DNA of 33,233 nt, from NCBI GenBank assembly GCA_015296085.1, contig DVDT01000061.1:1-33233 (forward strand), given 5' to 3'. The notes below the pieces were generated by a model, which was not told the DNA's origin, did not search any database, and saw only the letters and a program-made list of their open reading frames with translations. Both the position numbers and the translations under genes were made by a program. Positions 25,827 to 33,233 of this stretch are shown here, in pieces. Numbering within the stretch: position 1 is the first letter of the stretch; each line of letters begins with the position of its first letter. This DNA comes from Trichormus sp. M33_DOE_039. GTDB taxonomy: Bacteria > Cyanobacteriota > Cyanobacteriia > Cyanobacteriales > Nostocaceae.

Positions 25827-25953
25827 TTTCGTGCATCCTAAGTTTAGCTGTGAGGTTTATATATATTTATTTTTCAGTTTTTTATTAGCTCTACAGGATG
25901 AAGTTAGATAAGTTTTGAATAAATATCTATACTTTCTAAATCATCTATGAAGA

Positions 25954-25987
25954 AAAAAAGCCAGATTTCTTTCAGGAACTGGCTTTT
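25954..25987 (-). terminator. Stem-loop, probable bidirectional terminator
   Basis: AAAAGCCAG (25956-25964) pairs with CTGGCTTTT (25979-25987) around a 14-base loop. On the minus strand it is followed by seven T (complement of 25953-25959). It lies beyond the FtsK remnant and before the small gene. Confidence 0.6.
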
Positions 25988-26304
25988 CAAGTTATTACAA
26001 TTGTGGAAAAGCTAAGATGATTGCTGTCAAATCATGATAAATACTGATGGTTTACTATATTTATATTTTGATTTTCTGATAAAAATTAGTATTAATACTG
26101 AATTATTTTCTAAGTTCATCACTTAGTTACTAATAGATATTAAAAGTATTGTTTATATTTTACGCATCAGCTTTTACTACAACAGGAAATTTATTTCTTA
26201 GCTAATATATAAAGTCATGTCAATTAGAAAAAAGAATATGCTCAATCAATTATGTACAAGATTAAATTTTAATACACCCACATATTTTAATCTAACGAGA
26301 ACCG

Positions 26305-26844
26305 TTATATCTGAATTTGTTTAGCAAACAAACTTTGTAACCGATGTAATTGGGGGCCAATTTGGTAGAGTAAGTCACCTTTGCCTAATAGATAGGCGGC
26401 GGATGTTTCTGTACCTCCAAGAACAATTTTAGAGTCTGCTTCGCTAGCAGCCCTCAAGGCGACTCTTCCAGGTAAATTGGAACGGATAATTGGGTTGACA
26501 ATACCTGCTTCTGGACGTTGGGTAGCGATAATGAGATGAATTCCCGCCGCTCTTGCCATTGCACCTAAACGTTTGATACTTTGTTCTAAGGCTTTGCGGA
26601 TTTCTTTTTCCGCCATAAAATCAGCATATTCATCAAAGATGCAAACGATGCGGGGTAAAGGTTGATGAGAACGTTGATTATAGGTGATTAAATCAGCACA
26701 GCTAGCTTTTTCAAACTGCTGATAACGAGATTCCATTTCTAAAACTAATTCTTCCATAAGTTCGGTAGCGCGATCGCTATCTTTCACAACTGGCGAGTGT
26801 AGCCAAGCCATGCGCTCAAACTCTAGAAATGTAACTCGCTTCGG
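26305..26844 (-). pseudogene. FtsK/SpoIIIE-type DNA translocase, 5'-truncated remnant
   Basis: The 168 codons after the only ATG (26809-26811) match the second half of an FtsK/SpoIIIE motor: RIVCIFDEYADFM (Walker B), GAMARAAGIHLIIATQRPEA, then NPIIRSNLPGRVALR and LLGKGDLLY. The Walker A half is absent. The homology continues upstream of that ATG as PKRVTFLEFER, equivalent to the DPKRV strand of the family, until about 26844, and a stop codon lies three codons further up. The gene is therefore cut at its 5' end and not simply started late. It could still be translated as a short protein but cannot hydrolyse ATP alone. It keeps one HIP1 octamer. It probably belonged to a plasmid or conjugative element or a defence locus. 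Confidence 0.8.
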
Positions 26845-26977
26845 GTATTCACAGTAAAATTACTAAACATAATTTTATTTCTATACTTAGATAGTAGTAA
26901 TTCTTATAGATTGGGTACCCTACTGTGTGTCATAATTAATACCTGTAAACATTTGCTAGTTTTATAGGGATAAAAAT

Positions 26978-28369
26978 TTGCTCTTTAACCCTGAGTTTTG
27001 CCGTAATGAAAGCGAAGTAGAAAGCAAACTCATCGTGCAATATTTATTACCACAGCTAGGTTATACTCCAGACACCTGGCATCAGGAAGTTGCTGTAGGT
27101 AGCATCCGGTTAGACTTCTTAGCCTTTGCTGCACAAGTTTTACCCTTTGTCTTAGATGCTAACTCACCATTGAGTGTAGTTATGGAGGCAAAGCATCCCA
27201 AACAAAACTTAAATAATCATGTTCTCAGGCTAAGGCATTATTTAACTAGTTTAAATGTTGGATATGGTTTATTAACTAATGGTAGAGAAATTAGAATTTA
27301 TGAAAAGTCTGAAAGTGATATTAAGCTAGTTTTTCAATGTTCAGGGAAAGAAGTTGAGGCAAAGTTAGAAGAAATTCAAGATTTAATTGGTAGAGATAGC
27401 CTCAAACAAAAACAGTTAATAGATAAGTCAGAAATTCAGATATCTCAAGAAAAACAATTCAACTTACACATTCAGGCTCAAGGCAAATTTTCTATGAAAA
27501 CAATTGCAATCTACCATAATAAAGGCGGAGTTGGCAAAACAACTGTTGCTGTTAATCTTGCTGCTGCATTGAGTAAAAAAGGCAGAAGAGTCCTCTTAGT
27601 TGATATAGACTCTCAAGCAAATACTACTTTTGCTACAGGCTTAATTAAATTTCAATTTGAGGAAGATGATGATTTAAAAGATAAAAATATTTATCATTTG
27701 ATAGAATCAGGAGAATTTAATTATATCCCGGATATTGTGAGACAATCTCAATATTTTAATAATCCTGAAATAGATGTCATCCCTTCTCATATAACTTTAA
27801 TTGAATATCAAGAAAAACTTAATAAAATTGCATCTACCAGAAGAAGACTAGTTAAAAAACTAAATATGGTAGAAAACCATTATGATATTGTTCTCATTGA
27901 TACGCCTCCTTCTAGAGATTATTATGCTGAGATAGCCTTGATAGCGGCTGATTACTTAATCATCCCCTCAGATTTAAAACCATTTGCCAATCAAGGTTTA
28001 CCAACTGTAAAAAATTTTATTAAGGACATCAATGAATATAGAGAAGATATAGGTAAAATGCCTATTAAGATTATGGGTGTTGTTGCCTCTAAAATATCAA
28101 CAAATTCTAAATTTTTACAGTACACTTTTCCAAAGCAAAGAAATGTAATTAAAGAACGCTATAATCTGCCTTTAATGGAAGCAGTAATTTATGATAGAAC
28201 TGTGCTATCAGAGTGCATGAATCAAACAATAACGGTAGGCGAACTAGAGTATCCTGACCCTAAATCTGTTATCAAGTATGCGGAACAATCTAAATCTAAT
28301 GCTCAACAATCAGCTATGGAATTTGAAATTCTAGCAGACGAAGTTCTACAAAAAATGGGAATTAATTAA
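26978..28369 (+). CDS. PD-(D/E)xK nuclease (HsdR N-terminal type) fused to a ParA ATPase
   Basis: Residues 1-125 look like the N-terminal nuclease domain of type I restriction R subunits: helix with E15, RLDFLAF with D46, VVMEAKHP with E70 and K72, then YGLLTNGREIRIYE. The D-ExK set is complete, so the nuclease is probably active. After a linker, a ParA domain starts at about M173, with KGGVGKTT at 182-189, LLVDIDSQANTT and IVLIDTPPS. The start is a TTG with a good AGGGA sequence seven bases upstream; an ATG at the ParA start (27494) could give a separate shorter product. The next gene begins two bases after the stop, so the pair is an operon. I know no characterised protein with this domain order. 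A role in defence or plasmid conflict is inference. Confidence 0.8.
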   Translation: MLFNPEFCRNESEVESKLIVQYLLPQLGYTPDTWHQEVAVGSIRLDFLAFAAQVLPFVLDANSPLSVVMEAKHPKQNLNNHVLRLRHYLTSLNVGYGLLTNGREIRIYEKSESDIKLVFQCSGKEVEAKLEEIQDLIGRDSLKQKQLIDKSEIQISQEKQFNLHIQAQGKFSMKTIAIYHNKGGVGKTTVAVNLAAALSKKGRRVLLVDIDSQANTTFATGLIKFQFEEDDDLKDKNIYHLIESGEFNYIPDIVRQSQYFNNPEIDVIPSHITLIEYQEKLNKIASTRRRLVKKLNMVENHYDIVLIDTPPSRDYYAEIALIAADYLIIPSDLKPFANQGLPTVKNFIKDINEYREDIGKMPIKIMGVVASKISTNSKFLQYTFPKQRNVIKERYNLPLMEAVIYDRTVLSECMNQTITVGELEYPDPKSVIKYAEQSKSNAQQSAMEFEILADEVLQKMGIN

Positions 28370-28371
28370 TA

Positions 28372-29094
28372 ATGAAGTTTTATCTTGTCGATGTGAAAGA
28401 TATTAATTCTGATGTTCCTCGCTCAAATTTTTCTGAAAATGATATAGAAAACCTCGCAGATACTATCCTGGAAAGTGGAGGAATTATCAGACCATTAGTT
28501 TTGAAAGAAACTGATACTGAAGTTTATAAAGTTGTTGACGGACATCTTGAATACTACGCTGCTGTAAGGGCAAAAGAAAAAGATCCAAGAAAAGGGGAAA
28601 TGGTTAATGCTTTTGTCATTTCTCCAAAACTAGAGGATCTAGTTGTAAAGCAAGCATTAATTATTGATAATTTACAAGCATCTCCTGATAAATCTATCAA
28701 ACAAACCACCACAACATTAGAACCGGACACCGCGAAATTAGAATCGCGTTTAACTAATTTAGAACTACGTCTTGAGAGACAAATCAGTAATATGATATCT
28801 GAACTTATGCAAGAAAGGCAAAGAGTAGATAATAGGTTTAAGCATTTTGAAAGTCAGATTCCTCAAAGTGGTGAAATTAATGCTCCACTTCATTTATTAA
28901 ATACATTAGACGAAAATAGTTTGTTTCTTAAATTAAAACGTTCTAGGATTAGTGGAGCAGAAAAAGTTGCTAAATCTATAGTAGAAGCTAGGAAGAAAAA
29001 ACCCCAGAAAGAGTTTGATAACTATCGTGATGTAAAGCAGTCCGTTAAAGGAATGGGTGATATAACTATTTTAACTATTATTGATGAGTGGTAA
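28372..29094 (+). CDS. ParB-like N-terminal domain protein with coiled coil and HhH-like C-terminus
   Basis: The 240-residue protein starts with a ParB/Srx-like domain (1-90): FSENDIENLADTILESGGII, RPLVL and YKVVDGHLEYYAAVRA. In canonical ParB the last motif is GERRxxAA and binds CTP; here it reads GHLEYYAA, so CTP binding is doubtful. A coiled coil follows (about 115-160). The end (about 180-240) has ISGAEKVAKSIVEARKK and VKGMGDITILTIID, which resembles a helix-hairpin-helix DNA-binding pair. It lacks the usual ParB helix-turn-helix middle domain. It is translationally close to the nuclease-ParA gene (2-bp gap), so the two likely act together. A hairpin at 29158-29178 may end the operon. Confidence 0.75.
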   Translation: MKFYLVDVKDINSDVPRSNFSENDIENLADTILESGGIIRPLVLKETDTEVYKVVDGHLEYYAAVRAKEKDPRKGEMVNAFVISPKLEDLVVKQALIIDNLQASPDKSIKQTTTTLEPDTAKLESRLTNLELRLERQISNMISELMQERQRVDNRFKHFESQIPQSGEINAPLHLLNTLDENSLFLKLKRSRISGAEKVAKSIVEARKKKPQKEFDNYRDVKQSVKGMGDITILTIIDEW

Positions 29095-29157
29095 ATATGA
29101 TAAATATAAGCTGAAAAACATTTAGTTTGCATATTTAAATAAAATTAAAGTCTTGTA

Positions 29158-29178
29158 GGGTGGGCATCTTGCCCGCCC
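29158..29178. repeat. GGGTGGGC hairpin repeat after the nuclease-ParA/ParB operon
   Basis: GGGTGGGC (29158-29165) pairs with GCCCGCCC (29171-29178) around a 5-base loop. This GTAGGGTGGGC...GCCCGCCC hairpin is a common repeat between cyanobacterial genes and may act as a terminator. A decayed GTGCGTTA...TAACACAC palindrome follows at about 29259-29302. Confidence 0.65.
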
Positions 29179-29312
29179 ATGTTGTGCAAGTTAAATGTGC
29201 AATAGCTTATTAGTTTAGTGAGTATGAATGATGCAGTGTTACACACTAATATTATAAAGTGCGTTAAGCTAAACATCTAAATTATTGCCTGCCGTAACAC
29301 ACCCTCATCATT

Positions 29313-30266
29313 TTACTTCTGTGCTTTCTTCGCTAACTTCAACTTAATTACTTTACCTACTGTTCTAGGAACACCATAAAACTTACTAAATACCAAATTC
29401 CATAAATAACCATATTTGGGAAAATGCTTCACTAACAAAACATCAGAAATTATATGAAATCTTGGCGGTTTTAAAGCTGGGTCTTTATCTATATACCTAA
29501 TTTGTTCTGGTTTTGGCATCCAATGACCGATAATTGTATCTTTTTCAAAGAAATTAGCTTGCACAAATAACCCAGATAATCTATCAAACCCGCTTGTCGG
29601 TATCCATGTTACTGCACCCATTACTTTAGTAGCTTGAGAAAGTTCTGGGAGTGCTTGCTGAATTAAATCATTACGCCAAACTATATTATTAAAATTCTCA
29701 AAATGATAGCCATTATTATCCGTTCTATTAATAAAAGGCCAGAATAAATAACGCCAATCAAAGTTTTTACCTAAAGGTGCAATGGGAACTTCCAATAAAC
29801 CTTGAAAGTTACCCTGATTATAGGGATAGGGATTTTCCGGTGTCTTCTTGCAAATTTCTAATTGTTCAACATCGGGAATTGCTTCCCAAGCTTGTTTAAT
29901 CCTTGCTTCATCCTTAATATCAATATTTAGTTTTTGCAGTCTCAACACCCAACTTTCAGGAAATCGCTGAAAGTATTTCTCTACTACTGCACGAACTTGT
30001 GGATGTACATAATCATCATCATCTAAAGCTAAAATGTATTTACCTTGAGCGTTGAGTAAACCCACAAACCTCTGTGGCATTTCTCCTTTATAGGGACTAA
30101 CTATAACTGTGACTCTAGGATCATCAATAGGTTTAATTTTTACCTTGGGTGGATAAACTAATACAAATTGCACAGAACCTTCTATTTTGAGAAGATTTTC
30201 TAACCAATAATCGGAAAATTTACCCAATGTTGGCGTAATTATAGAAAGTAAAGGTTGATTATTCAT
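29313..30266 (-). CDS. Glycosyltransferase family 2 protein
   Basis: The 317-residue protein has a GT-A fold: LSIITPTLGKFSDYWLENLL at the N-terminus and the nucleotide-sugar-binding ILALDDDDYVHP (about 93-104) holding the DxD-type acidic cluster. Such enzymes move a sugar from a nucleotide donor to a growing polysaccharide, lipid or protein. The acceptor cannot be told from sequence. There are no strong membrane segments, although the basic C-terminus (VGKVIKLKLAKKAQK) may touch the membrane. It is divergent from a family-4 glycosyltransferase, with a 347-bp gap, so the two may work in the same surface polysaccharide pathway. No HIP1 octamer and no clear ribosome-binding site. Confidence 0.85.
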   Translation of the reverse strand: MNNQPLLSIITPTLGKFSDYWLENLLKIEGSVQFVLVYPPKVKIKPIDDPRVTVIVSPYKGEMPQRFVGLLNAQGKYILALDDDDYVHPQVRAVVEKYFQRFPESWVLRLQKLNIDIKDEARIKQAWEAIPDVEQLEICKKTPENPYPYNQGNFQGLLEVPIAPLGKNFDWRYLFWPFINRTDNNGYHFENFNNIVWRNDLIQQALPELSQATKVMGAVTWIPTSGFDRLSGLFVQANFFEKDTIIGHWMPKPEQIRYIDKDPALKPPRFHIISDVLLVKHFPKYGYLWNLVFSKFYGVPRTVGKVIKLKLAKKAQK

Positions 30267-30613
30267 AGTTTTTGTTTGGCAAAATATTAAATAAAAGCCT
30301 GGATTAAATCTATGTATAATATGCAGCTAATTTTGATTAACGCTAGTTTTTACATAGATGAAAATATTTATACACTTGTCAAACGGTAAGTATATCAAGA
30401 GTGTCTAGATGTTGCCTACAGCAATCCTATCTTATGACTCAAAAGCAATCATGCAGAAGTTTTCCTGAAACATAGCTGATGAGATGCGGTGAGGATGATG
30501 AAGGCTGTTACCGAGTATACAAAGCTGATTTGAATATTGGGATTATTTGCGGTTATATTTTACAAGTAAAGTATAAAGGTTATCAAAAATACTAATTCAT
30601 CTAGGGTTTATTT
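30267..30613. other. Gap between divergent glycosyltransferase genes
   Basis: This 347-bp AT-rich spacer should carry both promoters. I see no gene, repeat or strong hairpin. AGGG at 30603-30606 is the ribosome-binding site of the right-hand gene. Confidence 0.5.
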
Positions 30614-31852
30614 ATGCGTATTCTTATGCTCTCATCAACATTTCCCTATCCACCGAGTCGTGGTGGTACGGAAATTAGAACCTTTAATTTGCTGAAATAC
30701 CTCCAGCAAAAACATGATGTAACTTTAGTTACGCAGTACAGTCAAGGTGTGTCCGATGTAGAGGTAGAACAATTACGCAAGTATGTAACTGAATTACTGA
30801 TTTTTCCTTTACCAGCAGATCCCCAATCTAAAAATACTGTGACTGGATTGTTAGCAAAAACGGGACGGTTTCTAGAATCCGTCATCAAGGCGACACCACC
30901 TAACGTACTGCATCGCTATTCACCAGAAATTCAGGCTTTTGTCGATAATTGCGTTGTGGCACAAAAGTATGATGTGATTACCTGCGAACACAGCGTGAAT
31001 GAGATATACATTCGTCCTGAATTTCGCCATCGTGTGAATACAGTGATTGATGTCCACAGTTCAGTACACGGCTGGATACGCGATCATTTAGAAATGGGGG
31101 CAGCACAAAATGCTATGCGCGATCGCCTCTATCTTAACCTTGTCTTGAAGCGTTACGAGCAGCGATACTGTAGTAAATTTTCTAATATTGTTGTCACTAC
31201 AGAAGACGATCGCCAGGAATTTCTTAAACTCCGTCCAGACATCGACATTCAAGTGATTCCCAACGGTGTAGATTTAGATTTATTTCCCTATCGTCACCAA
31301 GATCCAAGCGGACACAGTTTAATCTTTGTCGGTGCGATGGATGCTTCCCACAACATTGATGCAGCTAGGTTTTTTGCGTTTGCTGTTTTCCCAGAATTAC
31401 AAACACGTTATCCTAATGCCACATTCAATATTGTCGGTGCTAGACCGACACCAGAAGTTTTAAGTCTCGAAAAAATTCCCGGTGTCAAAGTGATGGGACG
31501 TGTGCCTTCAATGGTAGATTATCTCCATAAATCTACTGTGTGTGTAGTCCCACTGCGGACAGGTTTTGGCATTAAAAACAAAACCTTGGAAGCTATGGCC
31601 GCAGGTGTACCGGTAGTAGCCAGCGATCGCGGTTTAGAAGGACTAAATGTAGATGGTGATGGTGTACCATTAGCAGCATTAAGAGCCAATCACCCCGCAG
31701 AATATGTTGATGCGATTAGTGAATTATTTGAACATCCACCACTCCGCGCAGAATTATCTCATAACGGTAGACAATTGGTAGAAACGGAGTTTACCTGGGA
31801 AATCGCTGGTCAACGTTATGAGCAAGTTTGTTTGGGTTATGGTAGGAGGTAG
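30614..31852 (+). CDS. Glycosyltransferase family 4 protein
   Basis: The 412-residue protein has a GT-B fold. The N-terminal acceptor domain opens with MRILMLSSTFPYPPSRGGTE, where the glycine-rich loop is typical. The C-terminal donor domain has IPNGVDLDLFPYR, FVGAMDASHNIDAA and GFGIKNKTLEAMAAGVPVVA, whose E326 belongs to the nucleotide-binding E site of family 4. It probably adds a sugar, from a nucleotide donor, to an exopolysaccharide, glycolipid or heterocyst-envelope precursor in the cytoplasm. The start is supported by AGGG seven bases upstream. Two HIP1 octamers lie in it, so it looks resident, in contrast to the operon at 26978-29094. Confidence 0.88.
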   Translation: MRILMLSSTFPYPPSRGGTEIRTFNLLKYLQQKHDVTLVTQYSQGVSDVEVEQLRKYVTELLIFPLPADPQSKNTVTGLLAKTGRFLESVIKATPPNVLHRYSPEIQAFVDNCVVAQKYDVITCEHSVNEIYIRPEFRHRVNTVIDVHSSVHGWIRDHLEMGAAQNAMRDRLYLNLVLKRYEQRYCSKFSNIVVTTEDDRQEFLKLRPDIDIQVIPNGVDLDLFPYRHQDPSGHSLIFVGAMDASHNIDAARFFAFAVFPELQTRYPNATFNIVGARPTPEVLSLEKIPGVKVMGRVPSMVDYLHKSTVCVVPLRTGFGIKNKTLEAMAAGVPVVASDRGLEGLNVDGDGVPLAALRANHPAEYVDAISELFEHPPLRAELSHNGRQLVETEFTWEIAGQRYEQVCLGYGRR

Positions 31853-31987
31853 GAGAATTTTAGATTTGGGATTTAACAAATAGTAAGAAACTTTAGCAGC
31901 AGTTGTTACTTCTTTCTACCTAGACCGTCTGCATATAATTTGCACACGAAACCTATCTATTAGTGCCTCCGTTATCTGAGAAATGAT

Positions 31988-33139
31988 ATGAAGTTGAGAA
32001 GCTATAAAAATTTATGCGTATTGACACTCCTCAGCTTGAGTTGTATCCAGGCTGCTAATGCGATCGCTCCTGTGAATCCTACAACTAAACTATCTCAAGA
32101 AGTTGTTACACTGCGGCAACAGGGTTCAAAAGGATTGCAAACATTCCTCAAGGCTCATACTAACCAACTCAATGATCCCAAAGTTCGGACGGCTCTAGAT
32201 GCACTCTGTCAGCAACGAGACTGTTACGCTTCCCGTCTTTACTGGTACACTGACTTAGCAAAAGCTAAAGCTGCTGCTCAAGCGAGTGGTAAACCAATTT
32301 TATCTTTGCGTTTACTGGGTAGACTCGACCAAGATTTGAGTTGTGCAAATAGTCGGTTTTTTAGAGTTGCCCTTTACCCCAATGCAGACATATCCAAAGT
32401 TCTGCAAGACCGTTTTATTCTCCACTGGGAATCAGTACGTCCCGCACCCAAAGTGACAATTGATTTTGGTGATGGTCGCAAATTAGAACGGACAATTACA
32501 GGTAATAGTATTCACTACATTTTAGATAGTTCTGGTCGTCCCATTGATGCAATTCCAGGATTGTACGGGCCGAAAGCTTTCTTAAAACAACTCCAGCAAG
32601 CTGAAGTAGCCGTTAAGGAATATAGTCAGCTTCCTAGTGCTAATCGGAATGGCTTTTTACAAAAGTATCATCGCGATCGCCTGCAAGCAATCGAAACCCA
32701 ATGGTCAGCTGATTTATCCAAGTTGGGTATACAATCTCCCCCTGAACGCACAGCATCAGTTAATCCCTCTGAGCCAGCCACAGCAGAAATAGCAGCTCCT
32801 TTAGCTGTTTCTAAAATGGTAGTGGAACGTCCATTGCTCAGGAGTATACAACCCAGAAGCGATCGCAATAATTTGGTAAGAATTACCGACGAGGATGCTT
32901 GGAACAAGATAGCTCAACTTTATACTGTGGATACGAAGTTGGATCAAAACAGTATTGCTTTGATTAAAGCTAAAACTAAACAGAATAATTTAGAGAAATT
33001 GGTGAAAAATTTTGAAGCAGCAATGGCTGTAGATACAGTCAGAAACGAATATATGCTGCATAGCCAAATTCATCAATGGTTTGTGGAAGGTAATCTCATT
33101 TCTTGCACCTGGAAATATGAATGTCAAAACCACAACTAA
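31988..33139 (+). CDS. Exported protein of unknown function, possible thioredoxin-like domain
   Basis: The 383-residue protein begins with a clear signal peptide (basic MKLRSYK, a hydrophobic stretch, cleavage likely after ANA at residue 25), so it is exported to the periplasm or lumen. Residues about 90-200 (AKAAAQASGKPILSLRLLG, FFRVALYPNADISKVLQDRF, YILDSSGRPIDAIPGLYGPK) resemble the thioredoxin-like domain of proteins that place a CxxC after KPILL; here only one Cys (LSCAN) is left, so redox activity is unlikely. A Pro/Ser-rich linker (about 250-275) leads to a helical C-terminal part. I do not recognise the family. Three HIP1 octamers are in the gene. The C-terminal 15 residues (SCTWKYECQNHN) look unlike the rest and could reflect a frame change near 33100. 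Confidence 0.7.
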   Translation: MKLRSYKNLCVLTLLSLSCIQAANAIAPVNPTTKLSQEVVTLRQQGSKGLQTFLKAHTNQLNDPKVRTALDALCQQRDCYASRLYWYTDLAKAKAAAQASGKPILSLRLLGRLDQDLSCANSRFFRVALYPNADISKVLQDRFILHWESVRPAPKVTIDFGDGRKLERTITGNSIHYILDSSGRPIDAIPGLYGPKAFLKQLQQAEVAVKEYSQLPSANRNGFLQKYHRDRLQAIETQWSADLSKLGIQSPPERTASVNPSEPATAEIAAPLAVSKMVVERPLLRSIQPRSDRNNLVRITDEDAWNKIAQLYTVDTKLDQNSIALIKAKTKQNNLEKLVKNFEAAMAVDTVRNEYMLHSQIHQWFVEGNLISCTWKYECQNHN

Positions 33140-33233
33140 GTGCAAGATGAGCAAGGCGTTCAATATCAAGTAAAAGAAGATACACAACTATATGAGGGAA
33201 AATAGATTCAAGAGCAGTTTGTGCAGCCTGACC

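Larger units (their letters stand above)
25164..26304. other. AT-rich 1.1-kb spacer with small repeats, one possible small gene and two hairpins
   Basis: Apart from the small minus-strand gene and two hairpins listed separately, I see only short repeats: TAATTCG-type units at about 25291-25326 and AATTCTA units at about 25418-25436. The 320 bp between the second hairpin and the FtsK remnant are very AT-rich with no convincing gene. Confidence 0.5.

Noticed and set aside
26000-26150. About 30-codon minus-strand frame beginning MNLENNSVLIL
   Set aside because: No ribosome-binding site and AT-driven composition; not supportable as a gene.
24279-29094. Single ParA-FtsK-nuclease-ParB system of one element
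   Set aside because: Strands, HIP1 content and the FtsK truncation differ; the stand-alone ParA looks like an old neighbour of ileS, so I treat them as separate units.
33121-33205. Coding-like sequence (MSKPQLSA in one frame, QDEQGVQYQVKED in another) after the last gene
   Set aside because: It could be a frameshifted small gene or the displaced end of the exported protein, but it is short, has no start signal, and no family is recognisable.

Overview
The window comes from a cyanobacterial chromosome, most likely a filamentous heterocystous one of the Nostoc/Anabaena group. The evidence is the photosynthesis genes psbD and ycf4, a Ycf66-type protein, many copies of the HIP1 octamer GCGATCGC in and between core genes, and G-rich heptamer repeats of the STRR kind in the gaps. 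No tRNA, rRNA, CRISPR array or transposase gene was seen.

Left part (1-14278), mostly core metabolism: the 5' end of psbD (minus), divergent ycf4, a lipoprotein cyclophilin, a ketoacyl-ACP synthase, a convergent 3.1-kb RTX-repeat gene with a 361-codon internal duplication, a folate/biopterin-family transporter preceded by a degenerate TPP-riboswitch-like motif, a carotenoid oxygenase, gdhA with a good NtcA-like site, gnd (minus) and a Ycf66-family gene. Several clear stem-loop terminators separate these units.

Middle part (14360-29094), an accessory zone around ileS: a DUF433 gene overlapping a convergent DUF4926 gene; a convergent pair made of a three-Cys-motif (DUF5131/Gp37-Gp68) protein and its partner TcmP; ileS; a 62-bp repeat array; a 1193-residue protein joining a seven-blade WD40 propeller to a KAP-type P-loop NTPase; a 64-bp divergent copy of the ileS 3' end; a ParA ATPase (minus); about 1.1 kb with one possible small gene and two hairpins; a 5'-truncated FtsK/SpoIIIE remnant; and a two-gene operon of a PD-(D/E)xK nuclease-ParA fusion followed by a ParB-like/HhH protein. 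HIP1 is absent from the three-Cys/TcmP pair, the WD40-KAP gene and the nuclease-ParA/ParB operon, which fits recent acquisition.

Right part (29313-33233): a family-2 glycosyltransferase (minus), a family-4 glycosyltransferase (plus) and an exported protein of unknown function, probably for cell-surface polysaccharide and envelope work.

The best candidates for an undescribed system are (a) the WD40-KAP gene, sitting as single cargo between two versions of the ileS terminal codons, as if inserted at the 3' end of ileS with restoration of the reading frame, and (b) the nuclease-ParA fusion with its atypical ParB partner. Both look like defence or plasmid-conflict modules, but their function is inferred, not shown.
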